Assembly: GCF_037975245.1 (NCBI RefSeq) | Contig: NC_092571.1 | Coordinates: forward strand, 9,028,501-9,092,500 | Direction: 5' to 3' | Source: Apostichopus japonicus | Lineage: Eukaryota > Echinodermata > Holothuroidea > Aspidochirotida > Stichopodidae | Length of the DNA stretch: 64,000 nt | Part shown: piece by piece, positions 28,038 through 40,872 of the stretch | How the letters are laid out: every line of letters starts with the position of its first letter | Numbering within the stretch: the first letter of the stretch is position 1 | The notes under the pieces: generated by a model | Seen by the model: the letters and a program-made list of their open reading frames with translations, nothing else | What the model was told of the DNA's origin: nothing | The model's database searches: none | Position numbers and translations under genes: made by a program

Positions 28038-29313
28038 GGTACCGCACATTCGATTGATCGGTACCGCACATTCGATTGATCGGTACCGCACATTCGATTG
28101 ATCGGTACCGCACATTCGATAGATCGGTACCGCACATTCGATTGTTCGGTACCGCACATTCGATTGATCGGTATCGAACATTCGATTGATCGGTACCGCA
28201 CATTCGATTGATCGGTACCGCACATTCGATTGATCGGTACCGAACATTCGATTGATCCTTAAAGCACATTTGATTGATCGGTATCGCACATTCGATTAAT
28301 CGGTATCGCACATATGATTGATCGGTACCGCACTTTCGATTGATCGGTACAACACATTCGATTGATCGGTACCGCACATTCGATTGATCGGTACCGAACA
28401 TTCGATTGATCGGTAACGCACATTCGATTGATCGGTACCGCACATTCGATTGATCGGTACCGCACATTCGATTGATCGGTATCGCACATTCGATTGATCG
28501 GTACCGAACATTCGATTGATCGGTACCGAACATTCGATTGATCGGTAACGCACATTCGATTGATCGGTACCGCACATTCGATTGATCGGTACCGAACATT
28601 CGATTGATCGGTACCGAACATTCGATTGATCGGTACCGATCATTCGATTGATCGGTACCGAACATTCGATTGATCGGTACCGAACATTCGATTGATCGGT
28701 ACCGAACATTCGATTGATCGGTACCGCACATTCGATTGATCGGTACCGAACATTGGATTGATCGGTACCGCACAATCGATTGATCGGTACCGCACAATCG
28801 ATTGATCGGTACCGAACATTCGATTGATCGGTACCGAACATTCGATTGATCAATACCGCACATTCGATTGATCGGAATGGAACATTCGATTGATCGGTAC
28901 CGCACATTCAATTGATCGGTAACGAACATTCGATTGATCGGTACCGCACATTCGATTGATCGGTACCGAACATTCGATTGATCAATACCGCACATTCGAT
29001 TGATCGGTACCGAACATTCGATTGATCGGTGACGCACATTCGATTGATCGGGACCGCACATTCGATTGATCGGTACCGAACATTCGATTGATCGGTATCG
29101 CACATTCGATTGATCGGTACCGAACATTCGATTGATCGGTAACGCACATTCGATTGATCAATACCGCACATTCGATTGATCGGTACCGCACATTCGATTG
29201 ATCGGTACCGAACATTCGATTGATCGGTACCGCACAATCGATTGATCGGTACCGAACATTCGATTGATCGGTACCGCACATTCGATTGATCGGTACCGAG
29301 CATTCGATTCATC

Positions 29314-29361
29314 GGTACGGTACCGAACATTCGATTGTTCGGTATCGCACATTAGTTGATC
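29314..29361. repeat. Phase marker 26, class B
   Basis: Homologue of 36,101 (offset 6,787). Next marker at 1,236 bp. Confidence 0.93.
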
Positions 29362-30549
29362 GGTACCGCACATTCGATTGATCGGTACCGCACATTCGAT
29401 TGATCGGTACCGCACATTCGATTGATCGGTACCGCACATTCGATTGATCGGTACCGCACATTCGATTGATCGGTACCGCACATTCGATTGTTCGGTATCG
29501 CACATTCGATTGATCGGTATCGAACATTCGATTGATCGGTACCGCACATTCGATTGATCGGTACCGCACATTCGATTGATCGGTACCGAACATTCGATTG
29601 ATCGGTACCGCACATTCGATTGATCGGTACCGAACATTCGATTGATCGGTACCGCACTTATGATTGATCGGTACCGTATATTCGATTGATCGGTACAACT
29701 TATTCGATTGATCGGTACCGCACATTCGATTGATCGGTACCGAACATTCGATTGATCGGTAACGCACATTCGATTGATCGGTACCGAACATTCGATTGAT
29801 CAATACCGCACATTCGATTGTTCGGTACCGCAGATTCGATTGTTCGGTACCGCACATTCGATTGATCAATACCGCACATTCGATTGATCGGTACCGCACA
29901 TTCGATTGTTCGGTACCGCACATTCGATTGATCGGTACCGAACATTCGATTGATCGGTATCGAACATTCGATTGATCGGTACCGCACATTCGATTCATCG
30001 GTACCGCACATTCGATTGTTCGGTACCGCACATTCGATTGATCGGTATCGAACATTCGATTGATCGGTACCGCACATTCGATTGATCGGTATCGAACATT
30101 CGATTGATCGGTACCGCACATTCGATTGATCGGTACCGCACATTCGATTGATCGGTACCGAACATTCGATTGATCGGTACCGCACATTTGATTGATCGGT
30201 ATCGCCCATTCGATTGATCGGTACCGCACATATGATTGATCGGTACCGCACATTCGATTGATCGGTACAACACATTCGATTGATCGGTATCGCACATTCG
30301 ATTGATCGGTACCGAACATTCGATTGATCGGTAACGCACATTCGATTGATCGGTACCGCACATTCGATTGATCGGTACCGAACATTCGATTGATCGGTGA
30401 CGCACATTCGATTGATCGGGACCGCACATTCGATTGATCGGTACCGAACATTCGATTGATCGGTACCGCACATTCGATTGATCGGTACCGAACATTCGAT
30501 TGATCGGTACCGCACATTCGATTGATCAATACCGCACATTCGATTGATC

Positions 30550-30597
30550 GGTACGGTACCGAACATTCGATTGTTCGGTATCGCACATTAGTTGATC
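30550..30597. repeat. Phase marker 27, class C (leftmost C)
   Basis: Preceded by the consensus GATTGAT rather than GATTCAT, followed by AGTTGATC. Next marker at 532 bp (24 units + 4). Confidence 0.93.
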
Positions 30598-31081
30598 GGT
30601 ACCGCACATTCGATTGATCGGTACCGCACATTCGATTGATCGGTACCGCACATTCGATTGATCGGTACCGAACATTCGATTGATCGGTACCGCACTTATG
30701 ATTGATCGGTACCGTATATTCGATTGATCGGTACAACTTATTCGATTGATCGGTACCGCACATTCGATTGATCGGTACCGAACATTCGATTGATCGGTAA
30801 CGCACATTCGATTGATCGGTACCGAACATTCGATTGATCAATACCGCACATTCGATTGTTCGGTACCGCAGATTCGATTGTTCGGTACCGCACATTCGAT
30901 TGATCAATACCGCACATTCGATTGATCGGTACCGCACATTCGATTGTTCGGTACCGCACATTCGATTGATCGGTACCGAACATTCGATTGATCGGTATCG
31001 AACATTCGATTGATCGGTACCGCACATTCGATTGATCGGTACCGCACATTCGATTGATCAATACCGCACATTCGATTGATC

Positions 31082-31130
31082 GGTACGGTACCGAACATTC
31101 GATTGTTCGGTATCGCACATTCGATTGATC
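31082..31130. repeat. Phase marker 28, class D
   Basis: Has the GGTAC duplication but keeps the full ATTCGATTGATC, so the net shift is +5. The distance to the next marker is accordingly 973 bp (44 units + 5). Confidence 0.93.
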
Positions 31131-32054
31131 GGTACCGAACATTCGATTGATCGGTACCGCACATTCGATTGATCTGTACCGAACATTCGATTGATCGGTA
31201 CCGCACATTCGATTGATCGGTACCGAACATTCGATTCATCGGTACCGCACATTCGATTAATCGGTACCGCACATATGATTGATCGGTACCGCACATTCGA
31301 TTGATCGGTACAACACATTCGATCGATCGGTACCGCACATTCGATTGATCGGTACCGAAAATTCGATTGATCGGTAACGCACATTCGATTGATCGGTACC
31401 GCACATTCGATTGATCGGTACCGAACATTCGATTGATCGGTACCGCACATTCGATTGATCGGTACCGAACATTCGATTGATCGGTACCGTACAATCGATT
31501 GATCGGTACCGAACATTCGATTGATCGGTACCGAACATTCGATTGATCAATACCGCACATTCGATTGATCGGTAACGCACATTCGATTGATCGGTACCGC
31601 ACATTCGATTGATCGGTACCGAACATTCGATTGATCGGTACCGAACATTCGATTGATCGGTACCGATCATTCGATTGATCGGTACCGAACATTCGATTGA
31701 TCGGTACCGAACATTCGATTGATCGGTACCGAACATTCGATTGATCGGTACCGAACATTCGATTGATCAATACCGAACATTAGATTGATCGGTACCGAAC
31801 ATTCGATTGATCAATACCGCACATTCGATTGATCGGTAACGAACATTCGATTGATCGGTACCGCACATTCGATTGATCGGTACCGCACATTCGATTAATC
31901 GGTACCGCACATTCGATTGATCGGTACCGCACATTCGATTAATCAATACCGCACATTCGATTGATCGGTACCGCACATTCGATTGATCGGTACCGAACAT
32001 TCGATTGATCGGTACCGCACATTCGATTGATCGGTACCGAGCATTCGATTCATC

Positions 32055-32102
32055 GGTACGGTACCGAACATTCGATTGTTCGGTATCGCACATTAGTTGA
32101 TC
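32055..32102. repeat. Phase marker 29, class B
   Basis: Next marker at 1,192 bp (54 units + 4). Confidence 0.93.
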
Positions 32103-33246
32103 GGTACCGCACATTCGATTGATCGGTACCGCACATTCGATTGATCGGTACCGCACATTCGATTGATCGGTACCGCACATTCGATTGATCGGTATCGAAC
32201 ATTCGATTGATCGGTACCGCACATTCGATTGATCGGTACCGCACATTCCATTGATCGGTACCGAACATTCGATTGATCGGTACCGCAAATTCGATTGATC
32301 AGTACCGAACATTCGATTGATCGGTACCGCACATTCGATTGATCGGTACCGAACTTTCGATTCATCGGTACCGCACATTCGATTAATCGGTACAGCACAT
32401 ATGATTGATCGGTACCGCACATTCGATTGATCGGTACAACACATTCGATTGATCGGTACCGCACATTCGATTGATCGGTACCGAAAATTCGATTGATCGG
32501 TAACGCATATTCGATTGATCGGTACCGCACATTCGATTGATCGGTACCGAACATTCGATTGATCGGTACCGCACATTCGATTGATCGGTACCGAACATTC
32601 GATTGATCGGTACCGCACAATCGATTGATCGGTACCGAACATTCGATTGATCGGTACCGAACATTCGATTGATCAATACCGCACATTCGATTGATCGGTA
32701 ACGAACATTCGATTGATCGGTACCGCACATTCGATTGATCGGTAACGAACATTCGATTGATCGGTACCGCACATTCGATTGATCGGTATCGAACATTCGA
32801 TTGATCGGTACCGCACATTCGATTGATCGGTACCGCACATTCGATTGATCGGTACCGAACATTCGATTGATCGGTACCGCACATTTGATTGATCGGTATC
32901 GCCCATTCGATTGATCGGTACCGCACATATGATTGATCGGTACCGCACATTCGATTGATCGGTACAACACATTCGATTGATCGGTATCGCACATTCGATT
33001 GATCGGTACCGAACATTCGATTGATCGGTAACGCACATTCGATTGATCGGTACCGCACATTCGATTGATCGGTACCGAACATTCGATTGATCGGTGACGC
33101 ACATTCGATTGATCGGGACCGCACATTCGATTGATCGGTACCGAACATTCGATTGATCGGTACCGCACATTCGATTGATCGGTACCGAACATTCGATTGA
33201 TCGGTACCGCACATTCGATTGATCAATACCGCACATTCGATTGATC

Positions 33247-33294
33247 GGTACGGTACCGAACATTCGATTGTTCGGTATCGCACATTAGTTGATC
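33247..33294. repeat. Phase marker 30, class C
   Basis: Only 92 bp (4 units + 4) before the next marker, the closest pair in the window. A duplication breakpoint falls directly after it. Confidence 0.93.
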
Positions 33295-33338
33295 GGTACC
33301 GCACATTTGATTGATCGGTACCGCACATTCGATTCATC

Positions 33339-33386
33339 GGTACGGTACCGAACATTCGATTGTTCGGTATCGCACATTAGTTGAAC
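33339..33386. repeat. Phase marker 31, class A (rightmost A)
   Basis: Homologue of 27,524 at +5,815 bp. Partner at 466 bp. Confidence 0.93.
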
Positions 33387-33804
33387 GGTACCGTACATTC
33401 GATTGATCGGTACCGCACATTCGATTGATCGGAACCGCATATTCGATTGTTCGGTACCGCACATTCGATTGTTCGGTACCGCACATTCGATTGATCGGTA
33501 TCGAACATTCGATTGTTCGGTACCGCACATTCGATTGATCGGTACCGCACATTCGATTCATCGGTACCGCACATTCGATTGATCGGTACCGAACATTCGA
33601 TTGATTAATACCGCACATTCGACTGATCGGTACCGCACATTCGATTGATCGGTACCGAACATTCGATTGATCGGTACCGCACATTCGATTGTTCGGTACC
33701 GCACATTCGATTGATCGGTACCGCACATTCGATTGATCGGTACCGAACATTCGATTGATCGGTACCGCACATTCGATTGATCGGTACCGAGCATTCGATT
33801 CATC

Positions 33805-33852
33805 GGTACGGTACCGAACATTCGATTGTTCGGTATCGCACATTAGTTGATC
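33805..33852. repeat. Phase marker 32, class B
   Basis: Next marker at 1,280 bp (58 units + 4). Confidence 0.93.
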
Positions 33853-35084
33853 GGTACCGCACATTCGATTGATCGGTACCGCACATTCGATTGATCGGTA
33901 CCGCACATTCGATTGATCGGTACCGCACATTCGATAGATCGGTACCGCACATTCGATTGTTCGGTACCGCACATTCGATTGATCGGTATCGAACATTCGA
34001 TTGATCGGTACCGCACATTCGATTGATCGGTAACGCACATTCGATTGATCGGTACCGAACATTCGATTGATCCTTAAAGCACATTTGATTGATCGGTATC
34101 GCACATTCGATTAATCGGTATCGCACATATGATTGATCGGTACCGCACATTCGATTGATCGGTACAACACATTCGATTGATCGGTACCGCACATTCGATT
34201 GATCGGTACCGAACATTCGATTGATCGGTAACGCACATTCGATTGATCGGTACCGCACATTCGATTGATCGGTACCGCACATTCGATTGATCGGTATCGC
34301 ACATTCGATTGATCGGTACCGAACATTCGATTGATCGGTACCGAACATTCGATTGATCGGTAACGCACATTCGATTGATCGGTACCGCACATTCGATTGA
34401 TCGGTACCGAACATTCGATTGATCGGTACCGAACATTCGATTGATCGGTACCGCACATTCGATTGATCGGTACCGAACATTCGATTGATCGGTACCGCAC
34501 ATTCGATTGATCGGTACCGAACATTTGATTGATCGGTACCGCACAATCGATTGATCGGTACCGCACAATCGATTGATCGGTACCGAACATTCGATTGATC
34601 GGTACCGAACATTCGATTGATCAATACCGCACATTCGATTGATCGGAATGGAACATTCGATTGATCGGTACCGCACATTCAATTGATCGGTAACGAACAT
34701 TCGATTGATCGGTACCGCACATTCGATTGATCGGTACCGAACATTCGATTGATCAATACCGCACATTCGATTGATCGGTACCGAACATTCGATTGATCGG
34801 TGACGCACATTCGATTGATCGGGACCGCACATTCGATTGATCGGTACCGAACATTCGATTGATCGGTATCGCACATTCGATTGATCGGTACCGAACATTC
34901 GATTGATCGGTAACGCACATTCGATTGATCAATACCGCACATTCGATTGATCGGTACCGCACATTCGATTGATCGGTACCGAACATTCGATTGATCGGTA
35001 CCGCACAATCGATTGATCGGTACCGAACATTCGATTGATCGGTACCGCACATTCGATTGATCGGTACCGAGCATTCGATTCATC

Positions 35085-35132
35085 GGTACGGTACCGAACA
35101 TTCGATTGTTCGGTATCGCACATTAGTTGATC
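35085..35132. repeat. Phase marker 33, class B
   Basis: First copy in the 1,016-bp tandem duplication. Next marker at 1,016 bp (46 units + 4). Confidence 0.93.
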
Positions 35133-36100
35133 GGTACCGCACATTCGATTGATCGGTACCGCACATTCGATTGATCGGTACCGCACATTCGATTGATCGG
35201 TACCGCACATTCGATTGATCGGTACCGCACATTCGATTGTTCGGTACCGCACATTCGATTGTTCGGTATCGCACATTCGATTGATCGGTATCGAACATTC
35301 GATTGATCGGTACCGCACATTCGATTGATCGGTACCGCACATTCGATTGATCGGTACCGAACATTCGATTGATCGGTACCGCACATTCGATTGATCGGTA
35401 CCGAACATTCGATTGATCGGTACCGCACTTATGATTGATCGGTACCGTATATTCGATTGATCGGTACAACTTATTCGATTGATCGGTACCGCACATTCGA
35501 TTGATCGGTACCGAACATTCGATTGATCGGTAACGCACATTCGATTGATCGGTACCGAACATTCGATTGATCAATACCGCACATTCGATTGTTCGGTACC
35601 GCAGATTCGATTGTTCGGTACCGCACATTCGATTGATCAATACCGCACATTCGATTGATCGGTACCGCACATTCGATTGTTCGGTACCGCACATTCGATT
35701 GATCGGTACCGAACATTCGATTGATCGGTATCGAACATTCGATTGATCGGTACCGCACATTCGATTCATCGGTACCGCACATTCGATTGTTCGGTACCGC
35801 ACATTCGATTGATCGGTATCGAACATTCGATTGATCGGTACCGCACATTCGATTGATCGGTATCGAACATTCGATTGATCGGTACCGCACATTCGATTGA
35901 TCGGTACCGAACATTCGATTGATCGGTAACGCACATTCGATTGATCAATACCGCACATTCGATTGATCGGTACCGCACATTCGATTGATCGGTACCGAAC
36001 ATTCGATTGATCGGTACCGCACAATCGATTGATCGGTACCGAACATTCGATTGATCGGTACCGCACATTCGATTGATCGGTACCGAGCATTCGATTCATC

Positions 36101-36148
36101 GGTACGGTACCGAACATTCGATTGTTCGGTATCGCACATTAGTTGATC
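36101..36148. repeat. Phase marker 34, class B
   Basis: Second copy in the 1,016-bp duplication. Next marker at 1,236 bp. Confidence 0.93.
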
Positions 36149-37336
36149 GGTACCGCACATTCGATTGATCGGTACCGCACATTCGATTGATCGGTACCGC
36201 ACATTCGATTGATCGGTACCGCACATTCGATTGATCGGTACCGCACATTCGATTGTTCGGTATCGCACATTCGATTGATCGGTATCGAACATTCGATTGA
36301 TCGGTACCGCACATTCGATTGATCGGTACCGCACATTCGATTGATCGGTACCGCACATTCGATTGATCGGTACCGAACATTCGATTGATCGGTACCGCAC
36401 ATTCGATTGATCGGTACCGAACATTCGATTGATCGGTACCGCACTTATGATTGATCGGTACCGTATATTCGATTGATCGGTACAACTTATTCGATTGATC
36501 GGTACCGCACATTCGATTGATCGGTACCGAACATTCGATTGATCGGTAACGCACATTCGATTGATCGGTACCGAACATTCGATTGATCAATACCGCACAT
36601 TCGATTGTTCGGTACCGCAGATTCGATTGTTCGGTACCGCACATTCGATTGATCAATACCGCACATTCGATTGATCGGTACCGCACATTCGATTGTTCGG
36701 TACCGCACATTCGATTGATCGGTACCGAACATTCGATTGATCGGTATCGAACATTCGATTGATCGGTACCGCACATTCGATTCATCGGTACCGCACATTC
36801 GATTGTTCGGTACCGCACATTCGATTGATCGGTATCGAACATTCGATTGATCGGTACCGCACATTCGATTGATCGGTATCGAACATTCGATTGATCGGTA
36901 CCGCACATTCGATTGATCGGTACCGCACATTCGATTGATCGGTACCGAACATTCGATTGATCGGTACCGCACATTTGATTGATCGGTATCGCCCATTCGA
37001 TTGATCGGTACCGCACATATGATTGATCGGTACCGCACATTCGATTGATCGGTACAACACATTCGATTGATCGGTATCGCACATTCGATTGATCGGTACC
37101 GAACATTCGATTGATCGGTAACGCACATTCGATTGATCGGTACCGCACATTCGATTGATCGGTACCGAACATTCGATTGATCGGTGACGCACATTCGATT
37201 GATCGGGACCGCACATTCGATTGATCGGTACCGAACATTCGATTGATCGGTACCGCACATTCGATTGATCGGTACCGAACATTCGATTGATCGGTACCGC
37301 ACATTCGATTGATCAATACCGCACATTCGATTGATC

Positions 37337-37384
37337 GGTACGGTACCGAACATTCGATTGTTCGGTATCGCACATTAGTTGATC
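37337..37384. repeat. Phase marker 35, class C
   Basis: Homologue of 30,550 at +6,787 bp. Next marker at 532 bp. Confidence 0.93.
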
Positions 37385-37868
37385 GGTACCGCACATTCGA
37401 TTGATCGGTACCGCACATTCGATTGATCGGTACCGCACATTCGATTGATCGGTACCGAACATTCGATTGATCGGTACCGCACTTATGATTGATCGGTACC
37501 GTATATTCGATTGATCGGTACAACTTATTCGATTGATCGGTACCGCACATTCGATTGATCGGTACCGAACATTCGATTGATCGGTAACGCACATTCGATT
37601 GATCGGTACCGAACATTCGATTGATCAATACCGCACATTCGATTGTTCGGTACCGCAGATTCGATTGTTCGGTACCGCACATTCGATTGATCAATACCGC
37701 ACATTCGATTGATCGGTACCGCACATTCGATTGTTCGGTACCGCACATTCGATTGATCGGTACCGAACATTCGATTGATCGGTATCGAACATTCGATTGA
37801 TCGGTACCGCACATTCGATTGATCATTACCGCACATTCGATTGATCAATACCGCACATTCGATTGATC

Positions 37869-37917
37869 GGTACGGTACCGAACATTCGATTGTTCGGTAT
37901 CGCACATTCGATTGATC
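37869..37917. repeat. Phase marker 36, class D
   Basis: Homologue of 31,082 at +6,787 bp. No 1-bp deletion. Next marker at 973 bp (44 units + 5). Confidence 0.93.
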
Positions 37918-38841
37918 GGTACCGAACATTCGATTGATCGGTACCGCACATTCGATTGATCTGTACCGAACATTCGATTGATCGGTACCGCACATTCGAT
38001 TGATCGGTACCGAACATTCGATTCATCGGTACCGCACATTCGATTAATCGGTACCGCACATATGATTGATCGGTACCGCACATTCGATTGATCGGTACAA
38101 CACATTCGATCGATCGGTACCGCACATTCGATTGATCGGTACCGAAAATTCGATTGATCGGTAACGCACATTCGATTGATCGGTACCGCACATTCGATTG
38201 ATCGGTACCGAACATTCGATTGATCGGTACCGCACATTCGATTGATCGGTACCGAACATTCGATTGATCGGTACCGTACAATCGATTGATCGGTACAGAA
38301 CATTCGATTGATCGGTACCGAACATTCGATTGATCAATACCGCACATTCGATTGATCGGTAACGCACATTCGATTGATCGGTACCGCACATTCGATTGAT
38401 CGGTACCGAACATTCGATTGATCGGTACCGAACATTCGATTGATCGGTACCGATCATTCGATTGATCGGTACCGAACATTCGATTGATCGGTACCGAACA
38501 TTCGATTGATCGGTACCGAACATTCGATTGATCGGTACCGAACATTCGATTGATCAATACCGAACATTAGATTGATCGGTACCGAACATTCGATTGATCA
38601 ATACCGCACATTCGATTGATCGGTAACGAACATTCGATTGATCGGTACCGCACATTCGATTGATCGGTACCGCACATTCGATTAATCAGTACCGCACATT
38701 CGATTGATCGGTACCGCACATTCGATTAATCAATACCGCACATTCGATTGATCGGTACCGCACATTCGATTGATCGGTACCGAACATTCGATTGATCGGT
38801 ACCGCACATTCGATTGATCGGTACCGAGCATTCGATTCATC

Positions 38842-38889
38842 GGTACGGTACCGAACATTCGATTGTTCGGTATCGCACATTAGTTGATC
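38842..38889. repeat. Phase marker 37, class B
   Basis: Next marker at 730 bp (33 units + 4). Confidence 0.93.
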
Positions 38890-39571
38890 GGTACCGCACA
38901 TTCGATTGATCGGTACCGCACATTCGATTGATCGGTACCGCACATTCGATTGATCGGTACCGCACATTCGATTGATCGGTATCGAACATTCGATTGATCG
39001 GTACCGCACATTCGATTGATCGGTACCGCACATTCCATTGATCGGTACCGAACATTCGATTGATCGGTACCGCAAATTCGATTGATCAGTACCGAACATT
39101 CGATTGATCGGTACCGCACATTCGATTGATCGGTACCGAACTTTCGATTCATCGGTACCGCACATTCGATTAATCGGTACAGCACATATGATTGATCGGT
39201 ACCGCACATTCGATTGATCGGTACAACACATTCGATTGATCGGTACCGCACATTCGATTGATCGGTACCGAACATTCGATTGATCGGTAACGCACATTCG
39301 ATTGATCGGTACCGAACATTCGATTGATCAATACCGCACATTCGATTGTTCGGTACCGCAGATTCGATTGTTCGGTACCGCACATTCGATTGATCAATAC
39401 CGCACATTCGATTGATCGGTACCGCACATTCGATTGTTCGGTACCGCACATTCGATTGATCGGTACCGAACATTCGATTGATCGGTATCGAACATTCGAT
39501 TGATCGGTACCGCACATTCGATTGATCATTACCGCACATTCGATTGATCAATACCGCACATTCGATATATC

Positions 39572-39620
39572 GGTACGGTACCGAACATTCGATTGTTCGG
39601 TATCGCACATTCGATTGATC
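39572..39620. repeat. Phase marker 38, class D with GATATAT before it
   Basis: Copy of 37,869 at +1,703 bp, with a private GATATAT in the preceding unit. No 1-bp deletion. Next marker at 973 bp. Confidence 0.93.
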
Positions 39621-40544
39621 GGTACCGAACATTCGATTGATCGGTACCGCACATTCGATTGATCTGTACCGAACATTCGATTGATCGGTACCGCACATTC
39701 GATTGATCGGTACCGAACATTCGATTCATCGGTACCGCACATTCGATTAATCGGTACCGCACATATGATTGATCGGTACCGCACATTCGATTGATCGGTA
39801 CAACACATTCGATCGATCGGTACCGCACATTCGATTGATCGGTACCGAAAATTCGATTGATCGGTAACGCACATTCGATTGATCGGTACCGCACATTCGA
39901 TTGATCGGTACCGAACATTCGATTGATCGGTACCGCACATTCGATTGATCGGTACCGAACATTCGATTGATCGGTACCGTACAATCGATTGATCGGTACC
40001 GAACATTCGATTGATCGGTACCGAACATTCGATTGATCAATACCGCACATTCGATTGATCGGTAACGCACATTCGATTGATCGGTACCGCACATTCGATT
40101 GATCGGTACCGAACATTCGATTGATCGGTACCGAACATTCGATTGATCGGTACCGATCATTCGATTGATCGGTACCGAACATTCGATTGATCGGTACCGA
40201 ACATTCGATTGATCGGTACCGAACATTCGATTGATCGGTACCGAACATTCGATTGATCAATACCGAACATTAGATTGATCGGTACCGAACATTCGATTGA
40301 TCAATACCGCACATTCGATTGATCGGTAACGAACATTCGATTGATCGGTACCGCACATTCGATTGATCGGTACCGCACATTCGATTAATCAGTACCGCAC
40401 ATTCGATTGATCGGTACCGCACATTCGATTAATCAATACCGCACATTCGATTGATCGGTACCGCACATTCGATTGATCGGTACCGAACATTCGATTGATC
40501 GGTACCGCACATTCGATTGATCGGTACCGAGCATTCGATTCATC

Positions 40545-40592
40545 GGTACGGTACCGAACATTCGATTGTTCGGTATCGCACATTAGTTGATC
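40545..40592. repeat. Phase marker 39, class B
   Basis: Copy of 38,842 at +1,703 bp. Next marker at 2,446 bp (111 units + 4), an interval enlarged by the 990-bp duplication. Confidence 0.93.
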
Positions 40593-40872
40593 GGTACCGC
40601 ACATTCGATTGATCGGTACCGCACATTCGATTGATCGGTACCGCACATTCGATTGATCGGTACCGCACATTCGATTGATCGGTATCGAACATTCGATTGA
40701 TCGGTACCGCACATTCGATTGATCGGTACCGCACATTCCATTGATCGGTACCGAACATTCGATTGATCGGTACCGCAAATTCGATTGATCAGTACCGAAC
40801 ATTCGAGTGATCGGTACCGCACATTCGATTGATCGGTACCGAACTTTCGATTCATCGGTACCGCACATTCGA

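Larger units (their letters stand above)
17311..28640. repeat. 7,108-bp-offset duplication with whole-unit indels
   Basis: Bases from 17,311 match bases from 24,419 through markers 18,300/25,408 and 20,416/27,524. Near 20,540 the left copy lacks one unit (offset becomes 7,130). Near 21,180-21,290 it carries an extra 110 bp (offset becomes 7,020). Both changes are exact multiples of 22, the mark of unequal exchange in register. Confidence 0.82.
1..30500. repeat. Left domain of the array: class A and B markers only
   Basis: All 26 markers from 658 to 29,314 are class A (preceded by GCAC and GATTCAT, followed by AGTTGAAC) or class B (preceded by GAGC and GATTCAT, followed by AGTTGATC). Each A is followed by a B, usually 466 bp later. 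Unit variants largely confined to this side are GATAAATACC, GATTAATACC, CCTTAAAG and GGAATGG. I saw no TTTTT, CATGCG or CGCTACC units here. The domain holds the 1,042-, 1,702- and 1,874-bp tandem duplications and the 8,982/7,108-bp long-range one. Confidence 0.8.
27475..34450. repeat. 5,815-bp-offset duplication of a 1.15-kb block
   Basis: Bases about 27,475-28,630 match about 33,290-34,450, with markers 27,524/27,990 against 33,339/33,805 and the CCTTAAAG unit at 28,257 against 34,072. One visible difference is GGTACC versus GGTAAC near 34,031. The left edge of the second copy lies immediately after the marker at 33,247. Confidence 0.85.
34871..36915. repeat. 1,016-bp tandem duplication
   Basis: The period is 46 units plus one marker (35,085 and 36,101). 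Both copies contain the rare units GCACTTATG, GTATATTCG and ACAACTTATTCG. The left edge is GTATCG versus GTACCG at 34,869/35,885. The right edge is GAAC versus GCAC near 35,909/36,925. Confidence 0.82.
29100..39270. repeat. 6,787-bp-offset duplication of a 3.4-kb block
   Basis: Bases about 29,100-32,480 match about 35,887-39,267. Markers 29,314, 30,550, 31,082 and 32,055 have the same classes (B, C, D, B) and spacings (1,236, 532, 973) as 36,101, 37,337, 37,869 and 38,842. The right edge is GAAAATTCG versus GAACATTCG near 32,483/39,270. One private change is GATCAATACC to GATCATTACC near 37,826. Confidence 0.86.

Noticed and set aside
31320-31335. GATCGATCGG as a special site
   Set aside because: It is a single T to C change in one unit, repeated at 38,109 and 39,812 only because those are duplicates of this segment.
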